Below, in pieces: positions 34,201 through 45,979 of a stretch of 64,000 nt of DNA. Position 1 is the stretch's first letter; each line of letters opens with the position of its first letter. The notes below the pieces were generated by a model. It saw nothing but the letters and a program-made list of their open reading frames with translations, had not been told where the DNA came from and did not search any database. The translations under genes were made by a program, and so were the position numbers. The stretch covers positions 372,001 through 436,000 of the forward strand of contig CM066288.1 in assembly GCA_033816765.1 (NCBI GenBank). Reading direction: 5' to 3'. This DNA is from Nothopassalora personata (taxonomy: Eukaryota > Ascomycota > Dothideomycetes > Mycosphaerellales > Mycosphaerellaceae).

Positions 34201-36190
34201 TCGATCTTCTTAGGGTCTATCTTAATGCCCTCATTCGTAATAATAACTCCTAGGTATGTTGTTTCGTGCCTAAAGAACTCGCACTTGTCAATATTAAGCT
34301 GTAGGCCTACTTTATCTAGGCGCTTTAGAACTTTTATAACGTGTTCTACGTGTTCTTTGCGGGTCTTACTAAATACGAGTGCATTATCTAGATAGTAGGA
34401 CATAAAGTCGTCTAAGAACTCGCGAAGTGTGTCGTTAATAAATAACTAGAACGTGCCGGGGGCGTTATAGAGGCCGAAAGGTATAATAACGTATTTAAAC
34501 TACCTATACCTCGTTATAAAGGCTATTTTCTACTCGTCGCCCGCTACAATACGGATACGGTTAAATACGGTAATAACATCTAACTTAGTGAACTACTAAG
34601 TACCGGTGATACGGTCTAAGGTCTCCTAGAAGAGGGGAATAGGGTATCAACTCTTCGTAGTAATAGCATTTAATGCTCGGTAGTTAACATATACGCGTAG
34701 CCTACCTCCTAGCTTCTTTACTATTAGGATAGGTGCTACTACTAGTAATACGCTACGTTAGATTACGTCCTTCTTAAGCTAATTATTAAGCCACTTCTTA
34801 ATCACCTCGTTCTCTCGTATAGAGAAGGAGTATAGCCTTCGAAATGGTAGTGTTTAGTTAGACTTAAGCTTAATCTTATAATTAACTCCCGGTCGTCGTA
34901 GAGGTACCTTATCTACCTCCTTACGACTAAACAGTCTTGCTATCTTACGGAACTCTAGTAGCAATAGCGGGATCGGGTCTTAATCTTTATCCTTCGGGTT
35001 TATAAAGCGTTAGTAGTTATCTACCGATATAGCGGAAGCGTTCAATTTACGCTAGGTATAGTTACCCTAGGTGTCCTATTACTTCTCGCTATCTATGAAC
35101 GCTTAGGTATTACTATCTATAAGCATAGCCGCGTTGCCTCCTTATACTAGCTTCGTACGCATGCTAAATGCCTTTAGCGCGTAGGTAGATAGGGGATCGC
35201 GTGCTACCTGTCTATCTAAATCCTCTTTTAGGTCGAACATCTACATTATGTAAATCTTACATCCCTTAAAGCCTTTACGGCGGCTTATACGCCCTAGGGC
35301 TTTAGTAGTAATAGGTTAAATGTCGATTTCGGGTTCTAGTTCGGGCGTAGACGCTTTCTTCGTAGTACGCCGCGCTAGACGCTTTAAGGTGTTAGGGCCG
35401 TCTATAGGTAGAGGTTCTCGGAGGTGCTAAGAACCTTCTAGTTCTTCCTATATACTTACCGGCGGAGGTAGTACGTGTCTTATTACTACCTTTATAGCGT
35501 ACGTTTCTTATACTACTACTAGCTCCTTATCCTCGATATAAGGCTTAACGTATTACGCTAGGGTTGTAGATAATTCTAGCATAGGAATCTCGGTCTATAA
35601 GATCCCTATTAGTGTAACGCCTTTATCGTTAATGAATTGCACGCACATAGGTTCATCTCCGTATATGCAGTTCTCTTAGTAGTATTATAAAAATAGGGTT
35701 ATGGTACCCGATGTATAGTGGAACATAGGTTAATGCTCGTCGTGCTATAGGCGGCCGAGGATAACATTATATTCTAACGATGTGTAGTAACTAACTCGCG
35801 TCTTAACATAGTTACCGATTTAGATCTATACCGTTGTTTTATAGGTAATTAGTTCACTAGTAGGTTAGCTATCTACTAACATTAGCCCTATAGGGTTAGG
35901 CAATTAGATTAGATTAAGTTCGTTTCTATACGTAAAATCGATGTTAAAGTACGTTAAGTTAGCACTATTATTATAAAAGGATTAAGTAGGGATCGTTCCA
36001 TTCACTATGCATAGCATAACTAGATAAGAAGCTATTACTAGGTTATGTTTATCTATAGAATAGTTTACTACTAGTAGGGAGTGTACTAATATGCTTAAAA
36101 CCTTACCTCTATCTAGAGGCTCCTTTTTATGCTCGTAATCTCGTAACTTTAACTCGTCTTATCTACTACGTATTGCGCTTACGGAGTGGA
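31255..36190 (-). pseudogene. pol pseudogene of element F
   Basis: Colinear with pol of D. A still-open stretch at 34403-34185 reads YYLDNALVFSKTRKEHVEHV and LQLNIDKCEF, the RT catalytic region with D-to-N in the box (GAT/GAC to AAT/AAC, compatible with mutation). The H2C2 zinc finger and integrase core lie around 32600-33150, and the chromodomain region near 31850-32000. Confidence 0.75.
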
Positions 36191-36199
36191 CTACGCGTT

Positions 36200-36900
36200 T
36201 TCCGAACCGCCGCCGGTAGTGTTATTACTACTATTACGTTAGTTATTCCTCGGATTATAGCTAGGCGCGTAGGGGCGGCGGCTAACATCCTTTAGTAGGC
36301 ACTGGTCGTAGTCGACGCGACGATAGCCTACCTCCTCACACTTTATGCATTTGTTCTAGTCGATGCATACTTATGCTTTAGTAGCATCTAGTAGCTGTAG
36401 GTGCTAGTACTTCTATAGGCGATTAGCCTACTTAGTCTTAGAGTTAGGATTAGTAGACGTATTATTACCTCTTCCTCCGCCTCCGCCTACGGCTCCGTCC
36501 TTCTTACTGTCCTTATTATCGTTACCCTTAGTGTTCTTATTACTAGGGGTCTTCTTATTATACTTAAGGTTATACTACTTAAATTTGTCCTCGTAATTAT
36601 ATAGCGTAGCTACAACATACTCGAGGGTTATGTTAGTAGTGTCGTCGTTTATAATACGGTTCTTATATCTCGCATTTAGCTTACGTAGTAGGAAGTCCTT
36701 TTCGAGCTTCTTTTCTATAGCGCCTCTATCTAGATCGACGATATCTACATTCTCGCGGAAGGTAGGGTAGAAGTCGCTAAACTTCTTATTAGTACCTTAC
36801 TCTAGGGTAGTAAGCTTAGTTATAGTAGTAGCGTATGCATTACGAGTGCCGTAGCGGGCTACTAGATCGTCTATTATGTCGTTAACCGAGGTATAGGACG
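36200..36900 (-). pseudogene. gag pseudogene of element F, N-terminal half lost
   Basis: Minus-strand translation gives SVNDIIDDLVARYGTRN, then KLNARYKNRI, then a Lys/Asn/Asp-rich and Gly-rich stretch, in the same order as gag of D. It stops at the LTR of element H (36901). Confidence 0.7.
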
Positions 36901-37159
36901 TGTAAGGGGTAGCCTAGTAGCTAACCCTTATATATAGCCTTATATATAACATACGGTCGCGACCGGCTACTAAGCCGTACGTGACACGTATACGTACACC
37001 TTACGACGCGCGATGCGTCTTAAATAAAAGGTAAGAATTAGTTCATCTACGACTAGTAGGTCGTAGGCGTGCTATACATTACGACATCCCTTAACAGTTC
37101 TAATTCTTCTCTTCGTTATAATCTATACACGCTATAGAGTCCGAACGCGACGATAGTAG

Positions 37160-38230
37160 CGCTACGCCTACGGCTCCCCTAAGCCCTAGGGCCTAGTAAT
37201 AAGCGAGGCGTATAGCCTTAGTCGTAAGGAGGGATGCCCTTCGGGTAGAGGTTAAGGAGAAGGAGATATAGAGGGAGATTAAACAGTTAGAGATCTTACG
37301 GGACGTAAGCGTACCGCCGGCGGACCCTTAGGGCGAATACGGCGGAGAAATATCCCCTACTCCCCCTCCTATATCTATAGTAACTAACGATAATATCGTA
37401 GCTCGAGGCGCGGTCGTATCGTATACGACACGTTTACGTCTTAAAGAACCTACGCCTTTTAGAGGGGACTCGATTAAGAAAGCACGGGTATTCCTAAGGG
37501 AGCTCTCTCCTATCTTTACCCTCTTAGGTGGTACGTATGCGACGAACGAGTTAAAGGTCCTATATAGGGTTATGTACCTAAGCGGAGAGATAAGTGAGCG
37601 ATAGTACGCTAACTATAGCGTCCTTAACCTTAAAGGGTATATATACTAGGACTTTAAGGAGTTCTGTCGAGACGTATACGGTAACCCTATAAACCGCGTA
37701 CTTAACGTAATATTAGAGTATAAGGCGGTAAAATAGAAGGATAACTAGATAGTGCGTTAGTTTACGACTAAGCTAGATGTTATAGAGGATTAGTTAGGGA
37801 ACTATACGGAGGCGTAACGCGTGCGACACCTACTTACTAAGCTTACGCCTAGCCTACGGTCCGTAATCGTTAAGTTTTATAACATCCTAATAACTAGAGA
37901 GGAACTAGTAATCCTAGCTTCGCGTATTGAAAGTACGGAGCGTAGTAGCGGAGGGCACGACCGCGGGTAGTATAGTCGCCGTAGGCGAGAGACTAAGGGC
38001 AACTAAGGGCGAAGCGATCGTAGCTCGAAGTAGTAGAAGTATAGTTAGGCGTCGCGCGACCCGGGTGCGAGTTGCTAGCGGGACGCCGGCGGATCGTCTA
38101 TAACCTTCGATAGGACTAAAGCGGAGTGCTATAGATGCTATAAGAAGGGTTACATTAAGACGGATTGCCCGAATAGGCACCTATAGAAGGACCGTAACGC
38201 GTAAGCGGTTCGTAGGGTAGACGCTACGAA
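37160..38230 (+). pseudogene. gag pseudogene of element H
   Basis: Plus-strand translation shows a capsid-like region (around 37480-37900: ARVFLRELSPIFTLLGG and onward). A degraded CCHC knuckle reads ECYRCYKKGYIKTDCPN near 38110-38175, where His has become Tyr (CAT/CAC to TAT/TAC). Confidence 0.75.
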
Positions 38231-38247
38231 GGCTCTAACTAGGAAGG

Positions 38248-38445
38248 GTAGCGACTAGGGAAAAGGTAGAGGACTAGAAGTAGGTCGCTCCTAAGTCCGA
38301 GTTTTCCTAAAGTCGACCCTTTAAGGCGAGTAGATATGTGTCTAGCGTAGCGACTAGGGAAAAGGTAGAGGACTATAAGTAGGTCGCTCCTAAGTCCGAG
38401 TTTTCCTAAAGTCGACCCTTTAAGGCGAGTAGATACGTGTCTAGC
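38248..38445 (+). repeat. Tandem duplication, 2 x 99 bp, in element H
   Basis: The unit beginning GTAGCGACTAGGG at 38248 is repeated at 38347 with only a few differences (for example AGAAG/ATAAG and ATGTG/ACGTG). A 99-bp unit preserves reading frame. It lies between the gag knuckle and the protease region. Confidence 0.9.
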
Positions 38446-38459
38446 GCGTTACTTACGAG

Positions 38460-40350
38460 GCGTAGTCGAGACTCGTAAGGGCTTTCGCGAGGCTACGTTT
38501 CTCCTAGATAACTATACGGATCTTAGCCTAGTGTCGTATAAGTATATACTCCGACATTAAATGTAACCTATTAATAGGGTAAGGCTACCGAAGTTAGAGT
38601 CGTATACGTATAACCTAGGGTATTACTACGGCGCCTTTACGGTTTAGCTACGACTCGCTAATAACGCGGGAGTAGAGCGCGTAAGTAACGCTATCTACTA
38701 CGCGGTACCTATAGGTAGGCTATTAGTAATTTTAGGTAGACCCTAGCGGTATTATAATCGGATAGTAAAGGCCGATAAGGATAACTAGTAGTACTACGGT
38801 ATAGAGACGCCTACGATTTAGTAGCGCGACGTACGCGAGTTCCTTAAGGATCTCGAGAGCTTAAAGTAGGTTTATATAATAAGTGTTCGGGCTATTACTA
38901 TAGTAGTACCCGAAGAAGAGGGCCCCTCGTAGCCTAAAGAATTTATAGACTTCCGAGATATATAGGCACCTAATAAGTAGGCGAAGCGTAAGATGCCCGA
39001 CGGGGTTAAGCATACGATTAATCTCGTTAAAGAAAAGAAACCCCCTTTTAAGCCGCTATACCACTAGTCCTTAACTAAGCTAGAGGCCTTAAAGGAGTAC
39101 CTTACGTAAGCAATGGAGAAGGGGTAGATTAGGCGATCCGTAAGCGAGGCGGGTGCGCCTATCCTATTCGTACTAAAGAAGAATAGTACTCTTAGGCTCT
39201 ATATAGACTATAGAGGCTTAAATAAGATTATAGTAAAGAACCGATACCCCCTGCCCCTAATTAGCGAGACGCTAGATAGGCTGTTAGGTTCTAGGTTCTT
39301 TACTATAATCGATTTGAAGGACGCCTACTATTGTATCCCTATTAAGCGAGGCGATAAGTGGAAGACTACGTTTCGCACGCGATACGGATACTACGAGTAC
39401 CTAGTAATGCCGTTCGGGTTAACTAACGCACTAGTAACCTTTTAAGGGTATATTAATAAGGCGCTAACCGGCTTAGTTAATAACATTTACGTAGTCTACC
39501 TAGATAATATCCTTATCTATAGCGAGACGCGTAAGGTATACGTACGAGCCGTACGCGAAGTGCTTACGAGGCTACGGAAGTTTACTCTATTCGTAAACCC
39601 TAAGAAGTGTTACTTCTTCTAGGAGAGTATAGAGTTCCTTAGGTTTCTCGTAAGCGCCGTAGGCGTGTCGATAGACAGGAGTAGGGTAGCCGCTATCGAG
39701 GAATAGCCTACGCCTACGAGTTTTTATAAGGTTTAATCCTTCCTAGGATTCTATAACTTCTATAGGCGCTTTATCGAAGGGTACTCGAGGATTACGAAGC
39801 TATTAATAGACCTACTAAAGGGATGTAAGAATAGTAAGAAGTAAGGGCCTCTTATATAGTCCGCTTACGAGGAGTAAGCGTTCTAACGGCTAAAAGCTAG
39901 GTTCCTCGGAGCATCTATCCTAAGGCACTTCGATCCTTCGTTACGTACGAGGGTTAAGACGGATGCCTTAGGTTTTGCAATTGTAGGCATTATCTCTTAG
40001 CTATTTAGGACTAAGTAGCATCCTATCGCGTTCTATTTACGTAAGATAATACTAGCCGAGTATAACTACGAGACGCACGATTAGGAGCTACTTATAGTAG
40101 TTAAGGCTTTTAAGTATTAGAGGCTATACTTAGAGGGCGCTACGTATACGGTGCGAGTACTAGTCGACTACGCTAACCTATAGGGCTTTATAATAGTAAA
40201 GTAGCTAAATGGGCGGTAAGCTCGATAGGCTACGTTCCTATAGTCTTTTAATTTTATAGTAGAGCATTGGCCGGGTAAGACTAACCTAGCCGACGCGCCT
40301 TCGAGACGTAGTAACTACGTAGCTATAACGTAACAAACTTCGAACTTACT
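38460..40350 (+). pseudogene. pol pseudogene of element H (protease, RT, RNase H)
   Basis: RT motifs can be read through the stops: [36 protein letters not shown] and VVYLDNILIY. RNase H shows the expected Asp-rich start and DYANL-like region. The catalytic box reads YLDN instead of YLDD, a G-to-A change. Confidence 0.8.
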
Positions 40351-40354
40351 ACTA

Positions 40355-40743
40355 ATGTCTACTAACTACCCTATGTAGGCCTATCTAAGTTGTAGTGGTA
40401 TAGAGCGGCGCTTATGTAAGTAGAGGTATTCGCCGGTCCCGGGACCGTGAAATTAGGTTACGTGACGAGTAGCGTAGTAGCCGGATAAAACAAGAGGATT
40501 AGCGGACCTAAACCCCTATACCCTCTACTCGAGAGGTATAAATTAAATTGTTGCCTTAATGCTACGCTTATAATGCTTAACTGCGTAGTATATATCTTAA
40601 CAGCTATACTAGTCCCGCTAGCTCACCTAAATGTCTAATTAAACCTAAGTGAAATAGGGGTAAGTTAGACCTAAGGAACCCTCCCTCTAAACCTAAGGTT
40701 AACATAACTAAACCTAAGGTTAACACAACTAATTAGTCGTTAA
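40355..40743 (-). repeat. Left (3') LTR of element G
   Basis: Matches 59008-59396 along its whole length with scattered transitions. It contains a GC-rich palindrome core at 40434-40447 and a doubled unit TAAACCTAAGGTTAACATAAC near 40689-40730. Confidence 0.85.
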
Positions 40744-41233
40744 TATATCCTCCCCTATTACGAACCTGTTCTTAGGTTCTAAAGCAGTAAGCCCGGGTAT
40801 TATAGGTAGCTTAATTAGTCGCTATAAGCTAAGGTAGTCTTATAGTAGCATAGTAGCTCACCCTACCATTTAGCTTAACATATAAGATGTTAGGCAGTCC
40901 TAGGGCCTACTAGCGACAGTTTATAAAGATCGAAAGGATCCTTCTAATAGAGACCGTAATAATAACGTTAATAACCGCGACTCGCATCCGTCGCACTACA
41001 CTAACGTATGCTACGAAACTAGCGAGGGAATGGACAGCTATGTTAGTATTAATCGAGCGGGCTAGATAGTCGAATAACGTAAACGCCACTCATGAGATAA
41101 GTGAGCGTTAGTACTAGTAACCTAATAAATCTAAAGACGAATCTACCGCGTAGCTAGAAGGTGAGTTAAGGGAAGATAAGTAACTATAAGAAACAAGTAA
41201 GATCTAAGGACTAGAAGCAGCTATACCCGAAGT

Positions 41234-41270
41234 ATTAGAACTAGAATTAGAACTAGAATTAGAACTAGAA
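41234..41270. repeat. 12-bp minisatellite in the 3' part of element G
   Basis: The unit ATTAGAACTAGA is repeated three times, just downstream of ORF3 on the minus strand. Confidence 0.8.
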
Positions 41271-41338
41271 TCCTATAGGCTACAGCTGTAGTCGGAAATT
41301 AACTAGAAACTAGGAGCCTATAGACCTACACTAACCAC

Positions 41339-44275
41339 TCAGTTCCACTTAGTCTTACATAACTCCTTTATCTAGACCTACTCGTTGTCGTGGCTAACAC
41401 TAGTCTTACTAGACGCGTCCCTAAGTAGCTAGTTAGTGAAGTTCCTATAGTAGTTACGGAAGAAGCTCTTATCACGCCCTTCGCTTATAAAGCACATCTA
41501 CTCGAGAGTAGTAACTAAGCTAAGCTACTTGTCTATCAATTTCATAGCTCGGACGCGCTAATTATATATCTTCTTATAGAAGAGCTCCGAGTCTAGGCGG
41601 ACCGTAGCATTAAGCTACCTTCTAGCATTAAGGATAACTTCGTTATCGTTCTAAGACTTTAAACCCGCTAGGGCATTGGATAGAGGGCTAATGCCACTAA
41701 GCTGTACGGCCGTAGGAAAAGGATAGCCGGGTACTAGGCGTCGATACTTAAATCCTACAGCGCTCTTACTTAGCGTCTTAAAGTCACGATAGAGGTCTAT
41801 TACCTAGTGCATACTCTAGCTTCTCTAGAGTTTAAGATAGTCATCGTCGCGGATCTCGATAAAGTAAGGGTTAATCTAACGTAGTATCCTCTTATGTACG
41901 GCCTGCCTTATTAGAACGCCTACAGTAGTTACCCGCATTTGCCTAGCGCTTAGGTCCTCTCTAAACTAGCTAATGCTGTTCTTACTTAGGTAATTCTAGA
42001 CCCTAACCGAGAAGAAACGCTTAAATCGGCCGTCTTCTATATAGTCGTTAATCTAGTACTACTAGATAAACTCTCTAGCATTCCCTTTCTTATAAAAACC
42101 GTGTAAAAACTCCGGCCTACTAGTGCCCTCTAAGTTAAGAGAGTATAGCATGTTAAGCCGGTTACTAGTCTAGTAGTTTTTAATTTCGAGGTTTAAGTCG
42201 ACCCTAGCATGCTGCACTATAGTGTTCGCGTCACCCCCCTAATAAGCCCTATTAAAGCTAAAAATCGTAGGCCTAGGGAAGGAGATGAACCGAGTGTAGT
42301 ATTAAGGGTGTAGCGCTACTTATAAGAGCTACAGCCCGGGGTCTTATCGTATAATCTATTAGCTTAGAGAATACTACATGTTCTAGTAGACGCCGCCGTT
42401 ACTAACCTTATTCAATTCTCGTAGGTACTATCGGTACACGTCGAATTCTCGACTTATCATTTCTCTAACTAATTTAACCCGCGGTACTAGTTTAGTGTTA
42501 TTATACTAGTATAGCATGTTACTATTAATATAGGTACCGGTACTATTAAGATCGGCTTAGTTAGCTTCATTAATGCCGAATTTGTCGAGGATCTAGTTAT
42601 AGTTAGTATACGTAACGATGCTACTCGTAGTGCCGACTTTACCTCGAACACGGAGGTAGCTAAGTGGGTTAATAGTCTTCTAACTACGCTTATTAGGGCG
42701 AAACCACGACCTATTCTTCACCTTAATAGCTAAAAAACTCTTACCTTTAAAGAGCTAGTCTTAGACCTTAAGCGCGCGCTTACATAGGGTATTAGCGGTA
42801 ATACCGGGATTCGTAACGAAGTAGAGGGCCTTATAGTAGAAATCTCGAACATGCTAATCGCACATTATAGCGCTAACCTTACTATCCCTCTTAAGAACGT
42901 CCGAGACAGCATATTCGAGCATCTTAAGGCCCGCCATCCGGTACTTAGGTAGCTAGTTAATGCTATCTACATTAATCGAGTTTCTAAACTTAATGCTACA
43001 GTACCGCTCATTATAGGTGCAGTTAGCGCGCTTAATCCGGAGGGCCTCGTCTTCTTATAGGATCTAATCCTTAAAGACTAATACATCCCTAATTATAGCC
43101 GAAGGTAACATAGTAAGTATCGGATTGCTATTCTTAGTTAAGGCCGGAGTAGATCGTAGGGTGCTAACCGGTGTACCTAGCGGACTGCCCTCGCGTACGG
43201 GTGCGCTATCTAGCGTTCGGTTAGGCGAGGATCGAGTAGGCGCAGTTATACCCTTACCTATACTCTCGCCTATATAGAGCTACTTAAGTCGACTCGACTT
43301 ACGACCGCCTCTCGATAGGACTATAGGCTAGGTAGAGGCTAGTGGAGTTAGCGTAGTACTCTTTACACGTCCTTTACCTTTACTACCCGGTAGCTAACGT
43401 AGCTAAGGCTATTATTAGCTAGATAGTCTAGGTTAAGCTATGCTGTCCTCCGGGGACGCGGACTTCTTAGTAATAGTACCCTCTATAAAGTATAGAAGGC
43501 TATCCTTATAGACGGCTAGGCGGTGTCTTCTAATAATCTCCCTACTCTTAGCCGACTGCGGATCAATGCTACGTGCTTTAGCCTCCCTGTCGCACCGGGT
43601 AAGATTACTAGGCTCTAGAATTCGCTTACGATCTATGCCCTTACGGCCGATCCTTATACGCTAGATTAGTGCCCTCTAAATTCTACTAACAGCCCTACTA
43701 TAATCTAGGTACTTGTTAATAAAGGCCGTAAACTAGCGGCGCCCGCTATTAGTACTATAAAGCTCGGAGATAACGCGTCGATTAAGAATCTTATTATCTA
43801 TCTACTATAGCTAGTAGCGGGTAAGCGTAGCTCGAAGAGTCTTCTCTCGGTTACGAATCTCTAAACCGGTCTTACGAATCTTACCGACGATAGGAAACAA
43901 GACATCGAGCTTCTTATTACTAAGGAATTCATCCTAGTAGCTCTTGCCTATGCCGCTCTTAACTTCCTCGAAAAATAGGTTAACCTAGACGGAGTAGTCT
44001 TCGAATACCTTCTCGAAGCCCTTATAGAAGTCCTTTAATACCTTAACCCGCTTCTAAGGACTAAGCTCTCGGAACATTACATTAGCGGCGGACTTCGGCG
44101 TGTTCGTGTTAGTAAGGACATGCTTAACGTTATCCGGTAGGCGAAGGGACTCGAACAAGGTCTAAGGTAGGCGGGTGAGCCTAGTAACAGTACTAGTGAG
44201 CGCTATGCTCGAGCTAACCGGGCGTAACGATAGACTAGCCGAAGCGATAATAACTGGGATTCGCTATTAGTGAGA
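41339..44275 (-). pseudogene. ORF3 of element G, large unrecognised protein downstream of pol
   Basis: About 980 codons on the minus strand read as continuous protein apart from TAG/TAA codons that RIP would make from CAG/CAA/TGG. A TGA at 41341-41339 ends it, and the ATG is probably lost. Representative segments are VKVLKDFYKGFEKVFEDY, YCSIKFRNSINVDSIN and DYIEDGRFKRFFSVRV. I recognise no domain, no zinc knuckle and no retroviral enzyme motif, and I see no signal peptide or clear membrane segment. It occupies the env position of errantivirus-type elements, but nothing seen supports an envelope protein. A structural or capsid-like protein is another unproven possibility. A separate gene or a nested insertion is not excluded. 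Confidence 0.6.
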
Positions 44276-44690
44276 TCGTAAGAGCTAGCTATCTCGTAGT
44301 ACTACTCTAGAGTGTTAGTAAGCTTTAAAAGCTTAGTATTAGGGTAGGGGCTTTAAAGAAGGTTAAGGTCGTAAAGAGAGAGAGAGGCTAAAGAACCGTC
44401 TAATGTATGTAGTAGTAGATAGATGTGTTAGTAGCTCTAGTAATAGTATTAGTGTTTAAAGAAAAAGAGAGGAAGTAGTAGGTAGAGAGCTACGCTTAAG
44501 TATGCCTCTTAGCATATGTCCCTATAACTATTACAAGGTAGCAGCGCCGAGACCGGTCTTATAAGTAGTAAGAGTAGTGCTATTAAGGTTACACTAAAGG
44601 TCCGATAACCCTATATGTAACCGAAAACCAGTGCTAGTAACCACCTAGGTAAGCATTCGGTAGGGGCATGCTACGCTATTACGTAATCCG

Positions 44691-44716
44691 ATTTACCGGT
44701 CCCGGGACCGGTAAAT
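44691..44716. promoter_or_regulatory. 26-base perfect palindrome between ORF2 and ORF3 of element G
   Basis: The core CCGGTCCCGGGACCGG is extended by ATTTA/TAAAT on each side, a perfect dyad. The same motif occurs in both LTRs (40434 and 59081) and at 55698. In RNA it could form a strong hairpin, and in DNA a cruciform or dimeric binding site. Its place between reading frames suggests a role at gene borders. Confidence 0.75.
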
Positions 44717-44920
44717 GTAACTCTACTAACTAAGGTCTAACTAAGGTAAGAACACCCTATGAAGTGAAGTCCAGATAACCGAATCGGCTTAATAAACTGA
44801 AGGGCATATGTAACACATGCCTAATGAAAGTGAACTCTATACGCCATTACTAACTAATTAGTTCTTAGCCTCGATCCTACTAAACTATGAAATTTCGGCT
44901 ATAGAAAGGTTATGAGGCCT

Positions 44921-45522
44921 AACCTATAGCTTCTTAGATTTCGGTTTAGGATACGATCCCTTTTTGTTAACTCCTATAGGTAGCACGTCTTCGTCGGCGA
45001 TAGGCTCAATCTCGTTCAAATCACTACTATCTTCGCTATTAGTGACTTCTCCCTCCCCTATTACGAGATCGGTCCCATTATCTAAGTTTAGTACTCCTAT
45101 GTTATCCGGGCGAAGCTCTAGAACTAGCTTAAGGTTTTCTCGTGCCTAAACACCCTTTATTAGCGTGCTATTAAGTTCCTTAAGAATATAGGTACTAAAC
45201 TCCCTAGAGACACTAGACACCCGATATAGACCTTACTATCGGTAACCGATCTTGCGTAAGAAGTCATCCTTATATAGCTTGTCGAATGTTATAACAAGGT
45301 CGCCCTTCTAGAAACTAATAGAGTTAACATTCCGGTAAGAATTAAAGTAGTCCTTACTAAGTCCTCTTAGTCGCTTCCTTCGAGTATATAGCTCTTCTAA
45401 ACTAAGGTCTCGAGCCTAGAGTTAACGCGCACGTATAGTAAGTAGGTCCTTAGTCGTTCTTACCGATCCCTATTAGTAATTCGCCTACGTCGGGTACTTA
45501 ACCTCAATTAGTAGAATCGTGC
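44921..45522 (-). pseudogene. ORF2 of element G, C-terminal part (integrase end)
   Basis: Minus-strand translation gives SLEELYTRRKRLRGLSKDYF, KGDLVITFDKLYKDDF and LKLVLELRPDN. These resemble the C-terminal integrase segment of fungal Ty3/Gypsy elements. It is continuous with 55394-52691 when element I and one copy of its GATAG target duplication are removed. Confidence 0.75.
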
Positions 45523-45527
45523 GATAG
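45523..45527 (+). repeat. Left target-site duplication of element I (GATAG)
   Basis: GATAG directly precedes the 5' LTR and recurs at 52691-52695 directly after the 3' LTR. Confidence 0.95.
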
Positions 45528-45962
45528 TGTTACGGTTCGGATGAAGGACGGTGCAGGACGTGGCATGGAGAGGAAGAATCAGAAGACACGAACCAATCGC
45601 TAGGAAGAGAAAGGGACCCCACGTCCGGGTCACGTGCACGAGCGCGCGCTTAGTGCATGGTCGAACACGACCGCAGAAGTAGCGTATGGACGTACACGAC
45701 CACACGACCAGACGACCGGTCGAGTGGACAGACGGACATCTAACACCGGATGGCATACGAACCTCCTTTGTATTTAGGAACGCTAGAAACCCTTATGGTT
45801 CTGATGCGTTCAACTCATGTTACTATCTCACTGATTGGAATACAACTCTTATTCCTATCATTCATCTTCGCTCAGCTTGCTTCAGCCTCTCCAAAGAATA
45901 ATACCGCCACGTGACTTGACTTATCTCTCTTTTGAGACTAGCCCTGGAACGAGACAATAACA
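45528..45962 (+). repeat. 5' LTR of element I
   Basis: TGTTACGG ... AATAACA with 5-bp inverted ends. The block GCGTTCAACTCATGTTAC is shared with LTRs of C and, mutated, J and E. Short open frames inside it are not genes. Confidence 0.95.
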
Positions 45963-45964
45963 CT

Positions 45965-45972
45965 TTGAACGC
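45965..45972 (+). promoter_or_regulatory. Candidate self-priming primer-binding site of element I
   Basis: TTGAACGC lies two bases after the 5' LTR. Its exact complement GCGTTCAA occurs in the LTR at 45806-45813. No match to the usual TGG-starting tRNA 3' end is seen here. In Tf1/sushi-type elements the 5' end of the RNA folds back and primes cDNA on such a site. Element E has the corresponding pair (mutated to TTTAAACGC and GCGTTTAA). Confidence 0.5.
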
Positions 45973-45979
45973 CCTCAGG

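Larger units (their letters stand above)
31048..36900 (-). mobile_element. Element F: RIP-mutated relative of chromovirus D, minus orientation
   Basis: The LTR end (about 31048-31242) is followed by CCCCCCCCTTTT, the complement of a polypurine tract as in D. Pol follows on the minus strand, and then gag, which breaks off at 36900. GC remains fairly high because CpG is kept, while CpA and TpG are almost gone. The N-terminal coiled-coil half of gag and the 5' LTR are missing. Confidence 0.8.
36901..40354 (+). mobile_element. Element H, left part: LTR, gag, protease, RT and RNase H
   Basis: The LTR 36901-37096 runs TGTAAGGGGTAGCC ... CCCTTAACA, with inverted ends. Gag and most of pol follow on the plus strand, with many TAG/TAA. 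H is interrupted at 40354 by element G and resumes at 59397. No 3' LTR was seen before the Copia repeats at 61119. Confidence 0.8.

Noticed and set aside
41339..44275. Envelope gene of an errantivirus-like element
   Set aside because: Position alone suggests it. No signal peptide, cleavage site or membrane anchor could be seen, so the product is left unnamed.
45508..45901. Frames on both strands repeated at 52203-52629
   Set aside because: They lie within the two LTRs of element I, which explains their duplication. They have no gene features.
45932..45979. Extended gag start upstream of 45980 in element I
   Set aside because: The only upstream in-frame initiator is TTG inside the LTR; the ATG at 45980 follows the leader and aligns with E.
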